Origin: Deltaproteobacteria bacterium
GTDB taxonomy: Bacteria; Desulfobacterota; DSM-4660; Desulfatiglandales; HGW-15
Direction: 5' to 3'
Length of the DNA: 19,491 nt
Assembly (NCBI GenBank): GCA_016926135.1
Contig: JAFGPH010000344.1
Location: 1 to 19,491, forward strand
A model generated the notes under the pieces. It had not been told where the DNA came from. It saw nothing but the letters and a program-made list of their open reading frames with translations, and did no database searches. The position numbers and the translations under genes are program-made. Numbering within the stretch: the stretch's first letter is position 1; each line of letters begins with the position of its first letter. Shown one piece after another: positions 7,353 to 14,381 of the stretch.

Positions 7353-8173
7353 TGGGGCACCTCCTCCACCACAAGCTCGGGCCAAACCAGTTCCCTCAGT
7401 TTGCGTTCCACAAAATTCTTCAGGGTCTGATGGGAAGCCTTGCACACGGCACAGGACCCACGAGTGGCAACCAGCACCCGGTTGCCCAGCACGTCGATGA
7501 GCTCGATATCTCCGCCGTCGTGCTGAAGGGATGGCCGGATCTCCCGCTCCATGACCGCTTCAATCATCTTGATCTTCTGGATGTTGGACAGCTTCGGTTT
7601 TGCAGGTGGCCTTGACTCGGATTGCACCATGGAAATGATCTCCCGGATCTTGTCGTGGCAATTCTCACAGCCGCCTCCCGCCTTGGTGAAGTTGGTCACA
7701 TCTTCCACGGTGGAGAGGTTGTTCTCCCGGACCGCCTTCTCGATCTCCACATCGGTGACCCCGAAGCACTCGCATACCATTTCCCCTTCCTGCTCCTTCG
7801 TGGGCTGACCCCGGTAATGGGCGATGGCCTGCTCCAGGGCCTGCCGGCCAAGCACGGAACAGTGCATCTTTTCCTTGGGGAGACCGCCGAGATAATCGGC
7901 GATATCCTGGTTGGTGAGCTTCTCGGCCTCTTCGACGGTCTTCCCCTTCAGCATTTCCGTGAGGGCGGAAGCGGAAGCGATGGCACTCGCGCACCCGAAT
8001 GTCTGAAATCGGGCCTCCGTAATCTTCCCTTCGTCGCCCACCTTGAAGGTCAGCTTGAGGGCATCGCCACATGCCATGGAACCCACTTCGGCTACGCCGT
8101 CGGGATTCTCCACCTCACCGGCGTTGCGTGGATTCAGGAAATGCTCCTTGACCTTGTCCGTATATTCCCACAT
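7349..8173 (-). CDS. nifU: Fe-S cluster scaffold NifU, three-domain form
   Basis: A 274-residue scaffold on which Fe-S clusters are built before transfer to target proteins. All three domains of full-length NifU are present. The IscU-like N-terminal domain has C35, C61 and C105. The central [2Fe-2S] domain has C134, C136, C169 and C172 (CEC and CENC). The C-terminal Nfu domain starts near IEAVMEREIRPSLQHDGGDIEL and has C241-x-x-C244 in GSCAVCKAS. All expected cluster ligands are intact. ATG 8173 has a purine-rich GGGGAGGGG site upstream. It is the first gene of the - strand set and overlaps nifS by 4 bp. A perfect 13-bp palindrome lies at 8226-8238, in the likely promoter zone. Confidence 0.94.
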   Translation of the reverse strand: MWEYTDKVKEHFLNPRNAGEVENPDGVAEVGSMACGDALKLTFKVGDEGKITEARFQTFGCASAIASASALTEMLKGKTVEEAEKLTNQDIADYLGGLPKEKMHCSVLGRQALEQAIAHYRGQPTKEQEGEMVCECFGVTDVEIEKAVRENNLSTVEDVTNFTKAGGGCENCHDKIREIISMVQSESRPPAKPKLSNIQKIKMIEAVMEREIRPSLQHDGGDIELIDVLGNRVLVATRGSCAVCKASHQTLKNFVERKLRELVWPELVVEEVPQ

Positions 8174-8225
8174 GGAAGCCCCTCCCCTGCTGGAATCGAT
8201 TTATTTCCTATACACTAATCATTGG

Positions 8226-8238
8226 GCAGGACTCCTGC
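8226..8238. promoter_or_regulatory. 13-bp palindrome upstream of nifU, possible operator
   Basis: GCAGGACTCCTGC is a perfect inverted repeat (6-bp arms, 1-bp centre), 53-65 bp upstream of the nifU start. Fe-S operons are often controlled by Rrf2-family regulators near this position, but the sequence does not match a site I know. Confidence 0.25.
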
Positions 8239-8362
8239 AACGAAAGAACCCCTTTCAACAAGCGGCCCCACACGGAGGAGGCTCAATGCTCAAGGCAGGA
8301 AGAACTGAAGTGTCTTTTTCATCCTTGCGCCTTGCACCGTGTACCTTGAACCTTTCTCTTTT

Positions 8363-8465
8363 GGTAACCGGCTGCGGATAAAGATCAGTTGCGGTCCTGA
8401 GTGACCACTCCCCGCTCAGAGGGGCCGTCGGGGGGTGGTCGTCCAGGCCGCAACTATTTCGGCGA
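8363..8465. repeat. Palindromic repeat family, copy C (full palindrome, best preserved)
   Basis: The core is 8387-8455: AGTTGCGG at the left end and CCGCAACT at the right. The 27-bp arms pair with a 1-nt bulge and a 3-nt mismatch; GACCAC pairs with GTGGTC. The loop contains CCCCGCTCAGAGGGG, itself a small hairpin. The left flank is GGTAACCGGCTGCGGATAA and the right flank is ATTTCGGCGATGCC, the latter resembling the flank of copy E. Confidence 0.8.
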
Positions 8466-8578
8466 TGCCTGTAAGACGGGACCCGGTTTCTGCGCTTTTC
8501 CCAAGCAGCCCCCGGCGGGCGTGCCTGTGTCGGGCTCCATCCCTGTCCCTGCATCGGAAAAAATTCAAGATTAGGGGC

Positions 8579-8640
8579 GGTAACCCGCTGCGGATAAAGA
8601 CCAGTTGCGGTCCTGAGTGACCACCCCCCGACGGCCCCTC
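8579..8640 (+). repeat. Palindromic repeat family, copy D (half element)
   Basis: The first 51 bases match copy C (8363-8413) at 48 positions in direct orientation, including the GCTGCGGATAAAGA flank. After CCACCCCCC the sequence continues GACGGCCCCTCA, which is the reverse complement of the right arm of copy C. So D has one arm only and lacks the second half of the palindrome. Confidence 0.75.
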
Positions 8641-8723
8641 AATGGCCCGGATTATGTGAACGCATTTGTGACTCGGGACACTGCGATGGGCAAAAAATTA
8701 TTGCGCAGGAGGTGAATCTGCCC

Positions 8724-8752
8724 TTGACACAAGCCTCCCGGTCATTCATAAA
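8724..8752 (+). promoter_or_regulatory. Sigma-70-like promoter for the ATP-grasp/peptidase unit
   Basis: TTGACA at 8724-8729 is a perfect -35 element; 17 bp later CATAAA (8747-8752) matches four of six -10 bases. Transcription would start near 8759, upstream of the chosen ATG at 8829 and downstream of the alternative GTG at 8712. Confidence 0.5.
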
Positions 8753-8828
8753 GAGAAACAGGCATAGAGGACTGCCAACGTGGTGTATTGCCTTGGGATT
8801 CACCAAATCTCCGGGGAGGCTATATGGC

Positions 8829-9851
8829 ATGGACCCGCTGAAGAGACGGACCGATCTGCCCGTGTTGCTGATCCACAATGTGGACTTCTCCTGGTCTCCT
8901 GATGAAATCACCCAGACCCTCCACGAAGTCACGGTCCTGGAAAACGCCATGCGCGAACAAGGCCATCCGGTTGTGAACGTCCCGGTTCACGACACCGACC
9001 TGGAGACCCTGCTCAGCGCCTATGACCCGGAGGAATACGTGGTTTTCAACTGGTGTGAGGACCTGCCCGGAATCCAGCACAGCGACGTTCTGGTGGCCGA
9101 GATCCTGGAGACGCTCAACTTCGCTTATACGGGAGCCCCTCCCGGTGTGCTGGCCCTTAGCTGGGACAAACCAAGGGTCAAGGGCCTCCTTGATCGACAC
9201 GGGGTGTCGACCCCACGTTGGAAGGTGTATGGATCAGCCGACATCAGCGACTGGGAATGCTACCCTGCCATTGTCAAGCCAGCCCGAGAACATTGCAGCA
9301 TCGGTGTGGACAAGGGCGCGGTCGTGCTGAAGGAGGAGGAACTCAGGACGAGAGTGGCTTACGTACAGGAGGCCTTCCACCAGCCGGCCCTGGTGGAGGA
9401 CTTTATCGACGGTCGCGAATTCCATGTCTCCCTGCTGGGGGACGGGCAGATCATTATGCTTCCCCCGGCCGAAATGGATTTCGCGGCCTTCAGCGATGTG
9501 CGAGACCGTCTCTGCACCTTTGAATCGAAGTTCAAGCCGGAGTCAACCCACTATCGGGAGATTCGGTTGCAGCTACCAGCCCCTTTGGATTCCGCTGAGT
9601 ACGCCTCATTGGAAAAAATCGCTTCCGAGGCCTATCGGGTTCTGGGATGCCGCGACTATGCCCGGATAGACATCCGGCTGAGGGACGGCGTATTCTATGT
9701 GCTGGACGTCAATCCCAACGCCGATATCAGTTGTGATACGAGCATCGTCTATGCGGCGGAAGCGGCGGGCTATTCCTACGGAGCCATGGTGAGCTATCTG
9801 GTGAATCTGGCCGCCCGGAGGCACCCGAGGTTTGACCATCAGAATGCTTAA
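8829..9851 (+). CDS. ATP-grasp ligase, D-alanine-D-alanine ligase-like
   Basis: A 340-residue predicted carboxylate-amine ligase. ATG 8829 has GGGGAGG 9 nt upstream; an in-frame GTG at 8712 lies ahead of the promoter and adds no recognisable sequence. The N-terminal part (11-100) looks like the pre-ATP-grasp fold, ending in AYTGAPPGVLALSWDK (99-114), the usual entry to the ATP-grasp. Nucleotide and metal residues are visible: K150 in AIVKPAREHCSIGV, E190 in LVEDFIDGREFHVSLLG, D281 in ARIDIRLRDG, and D293/N295 in VLDVNPNADIS. The family joins a carboxylate, through an acyl phosphate, to an amine or amino acid. True Ddl is unlikely: there is no mur/fts context and the next gene encodes a cysteine peptidase. 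Peptide tailoring or dipeptide synthesis is more plausible; the substrate is unknown. The cysteine peptidase gene starts 32 bp downstream. Confidence 0.82.
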   Translation: MDPLKRRTDLPVLLIHNVDFSWSPDEITQTLHEVTVLENAMREQGHPVVNVPVHDTDLETLLSAYDPEEYVVFNWCEDLPGIQHSDVLVAEILETLNFAYTGAPPGVLALSWDKPRVKGLLDRHGVSTPRWKVYGSADISDWECYPAIVKPAREHCSIGVDKGAVVLKEEELRTRVAYVQEAFHQPALVEDFIDGREFHVSLLGDGQIIMLPPAEMDFAAFSDVRDRLCTFESKFKPESTHYREIRLQLPAPLDSAEYASLEKIASEAYRVLGCRDYARIDIRLRDGVFYVLDVNPNADISCDTSIVYAAEAAGYSYGAMVSYLVNLAARRHPRFDHQNA

Positions 9852-9883
9852 TTCAGAGAGCATAGGTTTTTGGGAGGTTCACG

Positions 9884-10396
9884 GTGAAACCATACGAGCA
9901 AGGAGCCTTGGATGGTCTCTGTGGCGTCTATTGTATTGTGAACGCCACCCGGATCATCTCGGGGATTGGGGAAGAGGAATCCAGGCAGCTTTTCCAGGAG
10001 ATCATCTATTACCTGGAAAGGACCCGGGACCTTCCCAAAATACTGATTTCCGGAATGGGTCTCCAGACCATCGGGTCCATTCTGGCAGACGTGGTTGGAG
10101 ACAGGATCAACAGCAGGGCCATGCCCTTCAAACAGTATCCCGACACGCCTTTGGATGCGTTCTGGACGGAGATGATGGACTTCATGGACGGAGAGGAAAG
10201 GAGGGCCATTCTGACAGCCATCGGCGGCCCCATGTGGGACCACTGGTCCATTGTGGAAGCCATCTCGGATAGACAAATCCGCTTCTTCGATTCCTACAAG
10301 TTGAAAAGACTGAACCGCAGCCGGTGCGCAACCATCCGGAGCACATCCACACGGCCTCACCTGCTCTCTCCGACCCATACCTATTTTCTCTCCTGA
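9884..10396 (+). CDS. Small papain/C39-like cysteine peptidase family protein
   Basis: A 170-residue protein from GTG 9884, with GGGAGG 6 nt upstream. It has no signal peptide and no membrane segment, so it should be cytosolic. The N-terminus QGALDGLCGVYCIVNA looks like a papain-fold active site: Q6 as oxyanion residue and C13 as nucleophile at the start of a helix. WDHWSIV places a histidine at 120, and RFFDS places an aspartate at 136, giving a plausible C13-H120-D136 triad in the order used by C39-type peptidases. The C-terminus is basic (RLNRSRCATIRS) and ends THTYFLS. It is tightly paired with the ATP-grasp gene, which suggests joint action on one peptide or amide: one makes the bond, the other cuts or transfers it. 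Transglutaminase-like or deamidase chemistry is an alternative. Confidence 0.66.
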   Translation: MKPYEQGALDGLCGVYCIVNATRIISGIGEEESRQLFQEIIYYLERTRDLPKILISGMGLQTIGSILADVVGDRINSRAMPFKQYPDTPLDAFWTEMMDFMDGEERRAILTAIGGPMWDHWSIVEAISDRQIRFFDSYKLKRLNRSRCATIRSTSTRPHLLSPTHTYFLS

Positions 10397-10873
10397 GCCA
10401 AGAACACTTTTCGACAAGCGCTGAAGGGAGCCTCCACTTGCCCCCGGGCCACCCCACGGGCGGCCCCTCCCTCCGGCCTCCGAGGTCCAGCCCTTCTCGA
10501 TAAATCGTTTCCCCCAAACACAGCCTTCCGTGTTGAGCCTTCAGCTCTTCCTTGTGCCTGTGTTCTGTCGTGTTCTCTTGACAGTCAAGCGCCTTTCTTC
10601 TATATTCGGCCCATCTCGTTGGCAGGCTCATTTCACCCTCATTCACATTATCGCTCACCGCACATGAAGTCGTCCATCATGGGTGACAGGCCCGGAGAGA
10701 GAACCCTGATCCACGTTGCCGGCCCCGATTGCTTCAACCAAGGGATTTTGAGAGACGAATGTGCCTTTGCCCCACATCCCGTTTTCCTGAGACCCGCGTG
10801 CCTTTCCCCCTGAAGCGGTCGCCTTGGGGGGAATCTCTTTCTATGAACCCATATATCTAGGAGGGAGGGTATC
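10397..10873. other. 477-bp intergenic region upstream of livK
   Basis: No convincing gene. The first 110 bp are C-rich, with a weak GGGCC...GGCCC stem near 10445-10470 and no T-run. A strong promoter lies at 10578-10606, leaving a 5' leader of about 260 nt before livK whose structure I could not assign to a known riboswitch. Confidence 0.5.
10578..10606 (+). promoter_or_regulatory. Strong sigma-70-type promoter for the liv operon
   Basis: TTGACA at 10578-10583 is a perfect -35; after exactly 17 bp TATATT (10601-10606) matches five of six -10 bases. Transcription would start near 10613, giving a leader of about 260 nt ahead of livK. Confidence 0.65.
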
Positions 10874-12154
10874 ATGAACAGCAAGGTCGTCCGGTTTTTC
10901 GTGGTCCTGATCGCGCTCATCCTTTTCCTGGGGGGCTTTCTGCCGACACAGGCGGTTGCAGCGAAGAAGGGGAAGCCCATCATCGTCGGGGCGCCCGTCC
11001 CCAGGGCCAGTGCCTACGGCCAGAACGGGGAGCGGGGCATGATTCTGGCCGCCGAGGAGATCAACGCCGCAGGCGGCATCAAGGTAGGCAAGGAGATGCG
11101 CCCCCTTCAGCTGGAGATTATCGACACCCGGGATGAAGAACCCGGTGTCCCCACCAGTGAGGTGCTCCTCGCAATTGAGAAACTCATTCTCCAGAAGAAG
11201 GTGGATGTGATCGCCGGCGGCCCCTGCATGTCGGAATGCGGTATGGCGGCCCTCGATCTCTATGCCAGGTATAAAGCCTTGGACGTTGTATCCATTGGCT
11301 GCTATACACCCGGCTGGGATAAGAAGGTAGGCGCAGACATCAAGAAGTACAGGTATTCCTTCAGGGAGAGCGGCAGTGTGAAGTGGTACATCAAGGAGGC
11401 AATCGATCTGCTCCACAAGATCAAGGCCGAGCACGGCTTCACCAAAATGTTCATTTCCATTGATGACAGCGCCATGTGCCGGGGAGCGGCAAAGATCGTA
11501 GAAGACCTTGCCGTAAAGGACGGTTGGCAGGTGGTGGGCCAGGACAAGCATCCCATCGGTGCGACGGACTACTCGGCGGCCCTCTCGGAGTGCAAGAAAT
11601 CAGGGGCGCAGGTTCTCTTCATCTGGGCCTATGCCCCTGAGACATCCATTCTCATGAAACAGTGGGCAGACATGGAGGTTCCCGCATTGCCTATCGGTTT
11701 CATCGGTGCTGCGGAAGACCCGGGGTTCTGGAAGGCCACCAACGGAAAAGGGGCCTACACCGTGGTCACCCTCTCGGAGACAGGGAATGTCCCCACCAAG
11801 GCGACGCCCCTGTCCATGAAATTCTACGAGAGTTTCAAGAAACGATGGGGTGTGCCGCCCCGCAGCACGGGGTGCGTGAGCGCCTATGAAGCCCTTTTTG
11901 TCCTCAAGGACGCCATAGAAAGGGCGGGAACCCTGGACAAGGAGGCACTCATCACTGCCATCGAGAAGACCAATCTTCCCGCTGTTCGTGGAACCATCAG
12001 GTTCGACAAGAACCACCAGATTGTGTATGGCTATGATCCGTCAAACAGCGTGCTGGGCTGCTGGGTCCAGTGGCAGGATGGAGAAAGGGTGCAGGTCTTT
12101 CCGGAGGTCGCTGCCACAGGCAAGATCAAGATGCCGCCCTGGCTGAAGAAGTAA
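10874..12154 (+). CDS. livK: Branched-chain amino acid-type ABC transporter substrate-binding protein
   Basis: Periplasmic binding protein of a Liv-type importer. ATG 10874 follows GGAGGGAGGG. It has 426 residues: a signal peptide to about residue 34 (hydrophobic core then QAVAA), and a mature type I periplasmic-binding fold. It starts KPIIVGAPVPRASAYGQNGERGM, then AAEEINAAGGI, the typical first half of LivJ/LivK-like proteins; VDVIAGGPCMSECGMAAL forms the ligand-side loop. It is longer than E. coli LivK (about 369). The ligand cannot be read from sequence. The acyl-CoA ligase at the end of the operon suggests a carboxylic acid, perhaps aromatic, as for the benzoate-type uptake systems related to this family. 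It is followed by a 331-bp gap with a strong hairpin. Confidence 0.88.
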   Translation: MNSKVVRFFVVLIALILFLGGFLPTQAVAAKKGKPIIVGAPVPRASAYGQNGERGMILAAEEINAAGGIKVGKEMRPLQLEIIDTRDEEPGVPTSEVLLAIEKLILQKKVDVIAGGPCMSECGMAALDLYARYKALDVVSIGCYTPGWDKKVGADIKKYRYSFRESGSVKWYIKEAIDLLHKIKAEHGFTKMFISIDDSAMCRGAAKIVEDLAVKDGWQVVGQDKHPIGATDYSAALSECKKSGAQVLFIWAYAPETSILMKQWADMEVPALPIGFIGAAEDPGFWKATNGKGAYTVVTLSETGNVPTKATPLSMKFYESFKKRWGVPPRSTGCVSAYEALFVLKDAIERAGTLDKEALITAIEKTNLPAVRGTIRFDKNHQIVYGYDPSNSVLGCWVQWQDGERVQVFPEVAATGKIKMPPWLKK

Positions 12155-12210
12155 GAAAGAAGGGCGGTTGTTCACCAGCGGAGACGGCAGAGCGCACAGA
12201 GAGAGGCTCT

Positions 12211-12248
12211 CCCTTTTGTCTGCCGGGAGATACGGGCAGACAAAAGGG
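12211..12248 (+). promoter_or_regulatory. Perfect 14-bp hairpin after livK
   Basis: CCCTTTTGTCTGCC (12211-12224) and GGCAGACAAAAGGG (12235-12248) pair perfectly around a 10-nt loop. No T-run follows, so it is not a classic terminator. Such hairpins after binding-protein genes often stabilise the upstream mRNA or reduce read-through, giving more binding protein than permease. Confidence 0.6.
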
Positions 12249-12326
12249 GCCTCGCGAGGGAATTGCTGCCCGTTGGCTTGACAGGGGAACACGAACGCCC
12301 ATTTCAAAGGGCTGAAGTGTGGCGGC

Positions 12327-12446
12327 TTCGTAAAAAGTCCCCGAAACCGGCACCCCGCGACGCCTTTCCTCGCCAAGACGGGGAGCGGGGATCCGAAACT
12401 GCCTTCACGGGAATGACAGAAAAAGGCGACTTTCGGCTTTTACGAG
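12327..12446. repeat. MITE-like nested palindrome
   Basis: Outer arms TCGTAAAA (12328-12335) and TTTTACGA (12438-12445), with AGTC and GACTTT continuing inwards; inner arms CCCCGC (12353-12358) and GCGGGG (12385-12390). The right half includes GGGAATGACA. Its layout is like that of short dispersed palindromic elements I recall from deltaproteobacterial intergenic regions. Only one copy is in the window. Confidence 0.45.
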
Positions 12447-12485
12447 AGCGTCAACAGTCCATCTCCAATCCCATTTGGTAGCTCC

Positions 12486-13370
12486 ATGGAAATCCTCATC
12501 TACGGCACTGTGAACAGCATCGTATTCGCCCTCATCGCCGTGGGCTTCACCTTGGTCTACGGTGTGAGCAGGGTACCCAATTTCGCCCATGGCTCCATAT
12601 ACGTCCTGGTGGGTTTTCTCACCTGGAGTTTCATCAACGATCTGAAGATGAACTATGCCCTATCCGTGCTCATCTCCCTTGGGATTTCGGCAGTTGTGGG
12701 TCTTCTCATCTACCGGATCGTTCTCATACGGCTGAGGGGCATGGCCACCTCGGAGATCATCGCATCCTTTGCCGTGAGCCTGATCATCCTGGAAGGCCTT
12801 AGGATGCAGGGGATTGCGGGATTCAAGGGGTTTATCGGCCCCTTTTACGTGTTGCGGCCCTTTGTGGAAGGGAAAGTGAGCATAGGCGGGGTATTTGTCG
12901 ACTACCAGCGCCTTATCATCATCGGGGCCGGGATATCCGTGGTAGTCCTGTTGTGGCTCTTCACTCACCATACCAAAACAGGGCTTTCCTTGAGGGCCAT
13001 TGCCCAGGACGAACGGGCCGCCATGATGCTGGGGGTCAATGCCGACCGCACGGCCATGATATCCATGGCTGTGGGTTCCGCCCTGGCAGGCCTGGCGGCC
13101 GTAACCATTCTGCCTCTTGGCAACATCGCAGCGGAGGCGGGCTACAGGGTTCTCATCTATGCCCTTGCCGTCTGCATCATCGGGGGCTTGGGGAGTTGGG
13201 GAGGAGCGGTCCTTGCTTCCTTTGTCATCGGCTTTGCCATGAAAATCAGTACCGCCCTTTTCGGAGCCCTGTGGGAATCCGTGGTCCTTGTGGGAACCAT
13301 TATCCTGATCCTTCTCCTCAGGCCTTCTGGTCTTCTGGGGAAGCAGAAGGAACTTGAGGAAAGGGTATAG
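12486..13370 (+). CDS. livH: Liv-type ABC transporter permease LivH
   Basis: A 294-residue inner-membrane permease, the normal LivH size, with about eight hydrophobic segments. It starts MEILIYGTVNSIVFALIAVG, the usual LivH opening, followed by FTLVYGVSRVPNFAHGS, the conserved family segment. LRAIAQDERAAMMLGVN near 170-190 is the EAA-like cytoplasmic loop that contacts the ATPases, and IGGLGSWGGA lies near the C-terminus. The ribosome binding site before ATG 12486 is weak (GGTAGC), so translation may be low. livM follows after 3 bp. Confidence 0.9.
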   Translation: MEILIYGTVNSIVFALIAVGFTLVYGVSRVPNFAHGSIYVLVGFLTWSFINDLKMNYALSVLISLGISAVVGLLIYRIVLIRLRGMATSEIIASFAVSLIILEGLRMQGIAGFKGFIGPFYVLRPFVEGKVSIGGVFVDYQRLIIIGAGISVVVLLWLFTHHTKTGLSLRAIAQDERAAMMLGVNADRTAMISMAVGSALAGLAAVTILPLGNIAAEAGYRVLIYALAVCIIGGLGSWGGAVLASFVIGFAMKISTALFGALWESVVLVGTIILILLLRPSGLLGKQKELEERV

Positions 13371-13373
13371 CCG

Positions 13374-14378
13374 TTGAAAGAGAAGAGAAGAAAGAGACTG
13401 GACAGGAGCATAAAGGTCCGGAGTGAGGGGTTGTATGCCCTGTCTTCATGGTCGGAGATGGGCTATCTGATGGCGCCGAGACTCCTGTTGATCCTGACCC
13501 TTCTGCTGCTTCCCCTGTGTCTGGATATGTACTGGCAAAGGGTGCTCTGCTCTGCGGGGATATTTGCCCTTCTCGCCCTGAGCTTTGATTTTCTCGCCGA
13601 ATATGTGGGTCTGGTTTGCCTGGGAGGGGCCTTTTTCATTGGTACGGGCGGGTACATCTCCGGCCTCCTCAACTCCCACTTCGGATGGCCTGCCACGCTG
13701 ACCATACCCCTGGCAACCGTCGGGGGGGCTGTGATAAGCACACTGGTCTTTCTCCCCTGTCTGAGGCTGCGCGGCATCTACTTTGCCATCGTAAGTTTCA
13801 TGTTTCCCCTGTTCGCCGTGTTCAACATTATCGCCCTGGGCGTTTTCGGGAGTACGGAAGGTATCACCGGCCTGGATACGTTTCCCAATATCTGGGTGGA
13901 ACTGTACCTGATCATTGGAATGGTTCTCGTGGCGCTATTCGCGATGAGAAGGCTCGTGAACGAGGATATCGGGGTCATCCTGAGGGGGATTAAGGACAAT
14001 GACCAGGCCGTGAGGGCCTCGGGGATCAACATCACCGCTTACAAGGCTCGGGCCCTTTTCATTGCTGCCCTGATCGGATGCTTCGGAGGGGCCTACCTGG
14101 GCCATCTCTACGGATGGCTCGGCCTTTCCCTCTTTGCCATGGACTTCTCCATCCTGCCCATTGCAGCCACGGTTATGGGCGGGATGGGGTCACTTGTAGG
14201 CCCCGTGCTGGGCGCCTTTATCCTCACCCCCATGTCGGAGGCACTGAGGGGCTTCGGCCAGCTCAGGGTCGTGCTCTACTGTCTGATCCTGATCGGTTTC
14301 ATGCTCTACAGGCCGGAGGGGCTGATGAACTACCTCGAGCGAAAGTACCACCAGTTCGAGAAATGGGAAGAGGTGTAG
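13374..14378 (+). CDS. livM: Liv-type ABC transporter permease LivM
   Basis: Second permease, 334 residues from TTG 13374, 3 bp after livH with GAGGAAAGGG upstream. The start is uncertain: the first 28 residues are basic and not typical, and an in-frame ATG at 13458 would begin just before the first membrane segment, but that ATG has a poor ribosome binding site. Several membrane segments follow. LAEYVGLVCLGGAFFIGTGGYISGLL is the conserved LivM opening; AVRASGINITAYKARALFIAALIGCFGGAYLGHL is the cytoplasmic coupling loop and next helix; MGGMGSLVGPVLGAF and RPEGLM are typical closing motifs. It pairs with LivH to form the channel. Confidence 0.88.
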   Translation: MKEKRRKRLDRSIKVRSEGLYALSSWSEMGYLMAPRLLLILTLLLLPLCLDMYWQRVLCSAGIFALLALSFDFLAEYVGLVCLGGAFFIGTGGYISGLLNSHFGWPATLTIPLATVGGAVISTLVFLPCLRLRGIYFAIVSFMFPLFAVFNIIALGVFGSTEGITGLDTFPNIWVELYLIIGMVLVALFAMRRLVNEDIGVILRGIKDNDQAVRASGINITAYKARALFIAALIGCFGGAYLGHLYGWLGLSLFAMDFSILPIAATVMGGMGSLVGPVLGAFILTPMSEALRGFGQLRVVLYCLILIGFMLYRPEGLMNYLERKYHQFEKWEEV

Positions 14379-14381
14379 GTG

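Larger units (their letters stand above)
8174..8828. other. 655-bp divergent intergenic region with two repeat copies
   Basis: Divergent spacer between nifU (- strand) and the ATP-grasp gene (+ strand). It carries repeat copies C and D, a palindrome near nifU and a promoter candidate for the ATP-grasp gene. Short open frames that cross the repeats have no ribosome binding site or recognisable features, so no gene is called. Confidence 0.6.
12155..12485. other. 331-bp spacer between livK and livH
   Basis: No gene. Contains the hairpin at 12211-12248 and the palindromic element at 12327-12446. A TTGACA at 12278 lacks a good -10 partner, so no internal promoter is called. The spacer is unusually long for a liv operon whose other genes touch or overlap. 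Confidence 0.55.

Noticed and set aside
8712..8828. A 39-codon N-terminal extension of the ATP-grasp gene from GTG 8712
   Set aside because: The promoter candidate at 8724-8752 lies inside it and the extension shows no family similarity; ATG 8829 has its own ribosome binding site.
10619..10813. A 64-codon frame between the promoter and livK, considered as a leader peptide or peptide precursor
   Set aside because: No ribosome binding site and a TTG start; composition looks random and no leader-peptide pattern is present.
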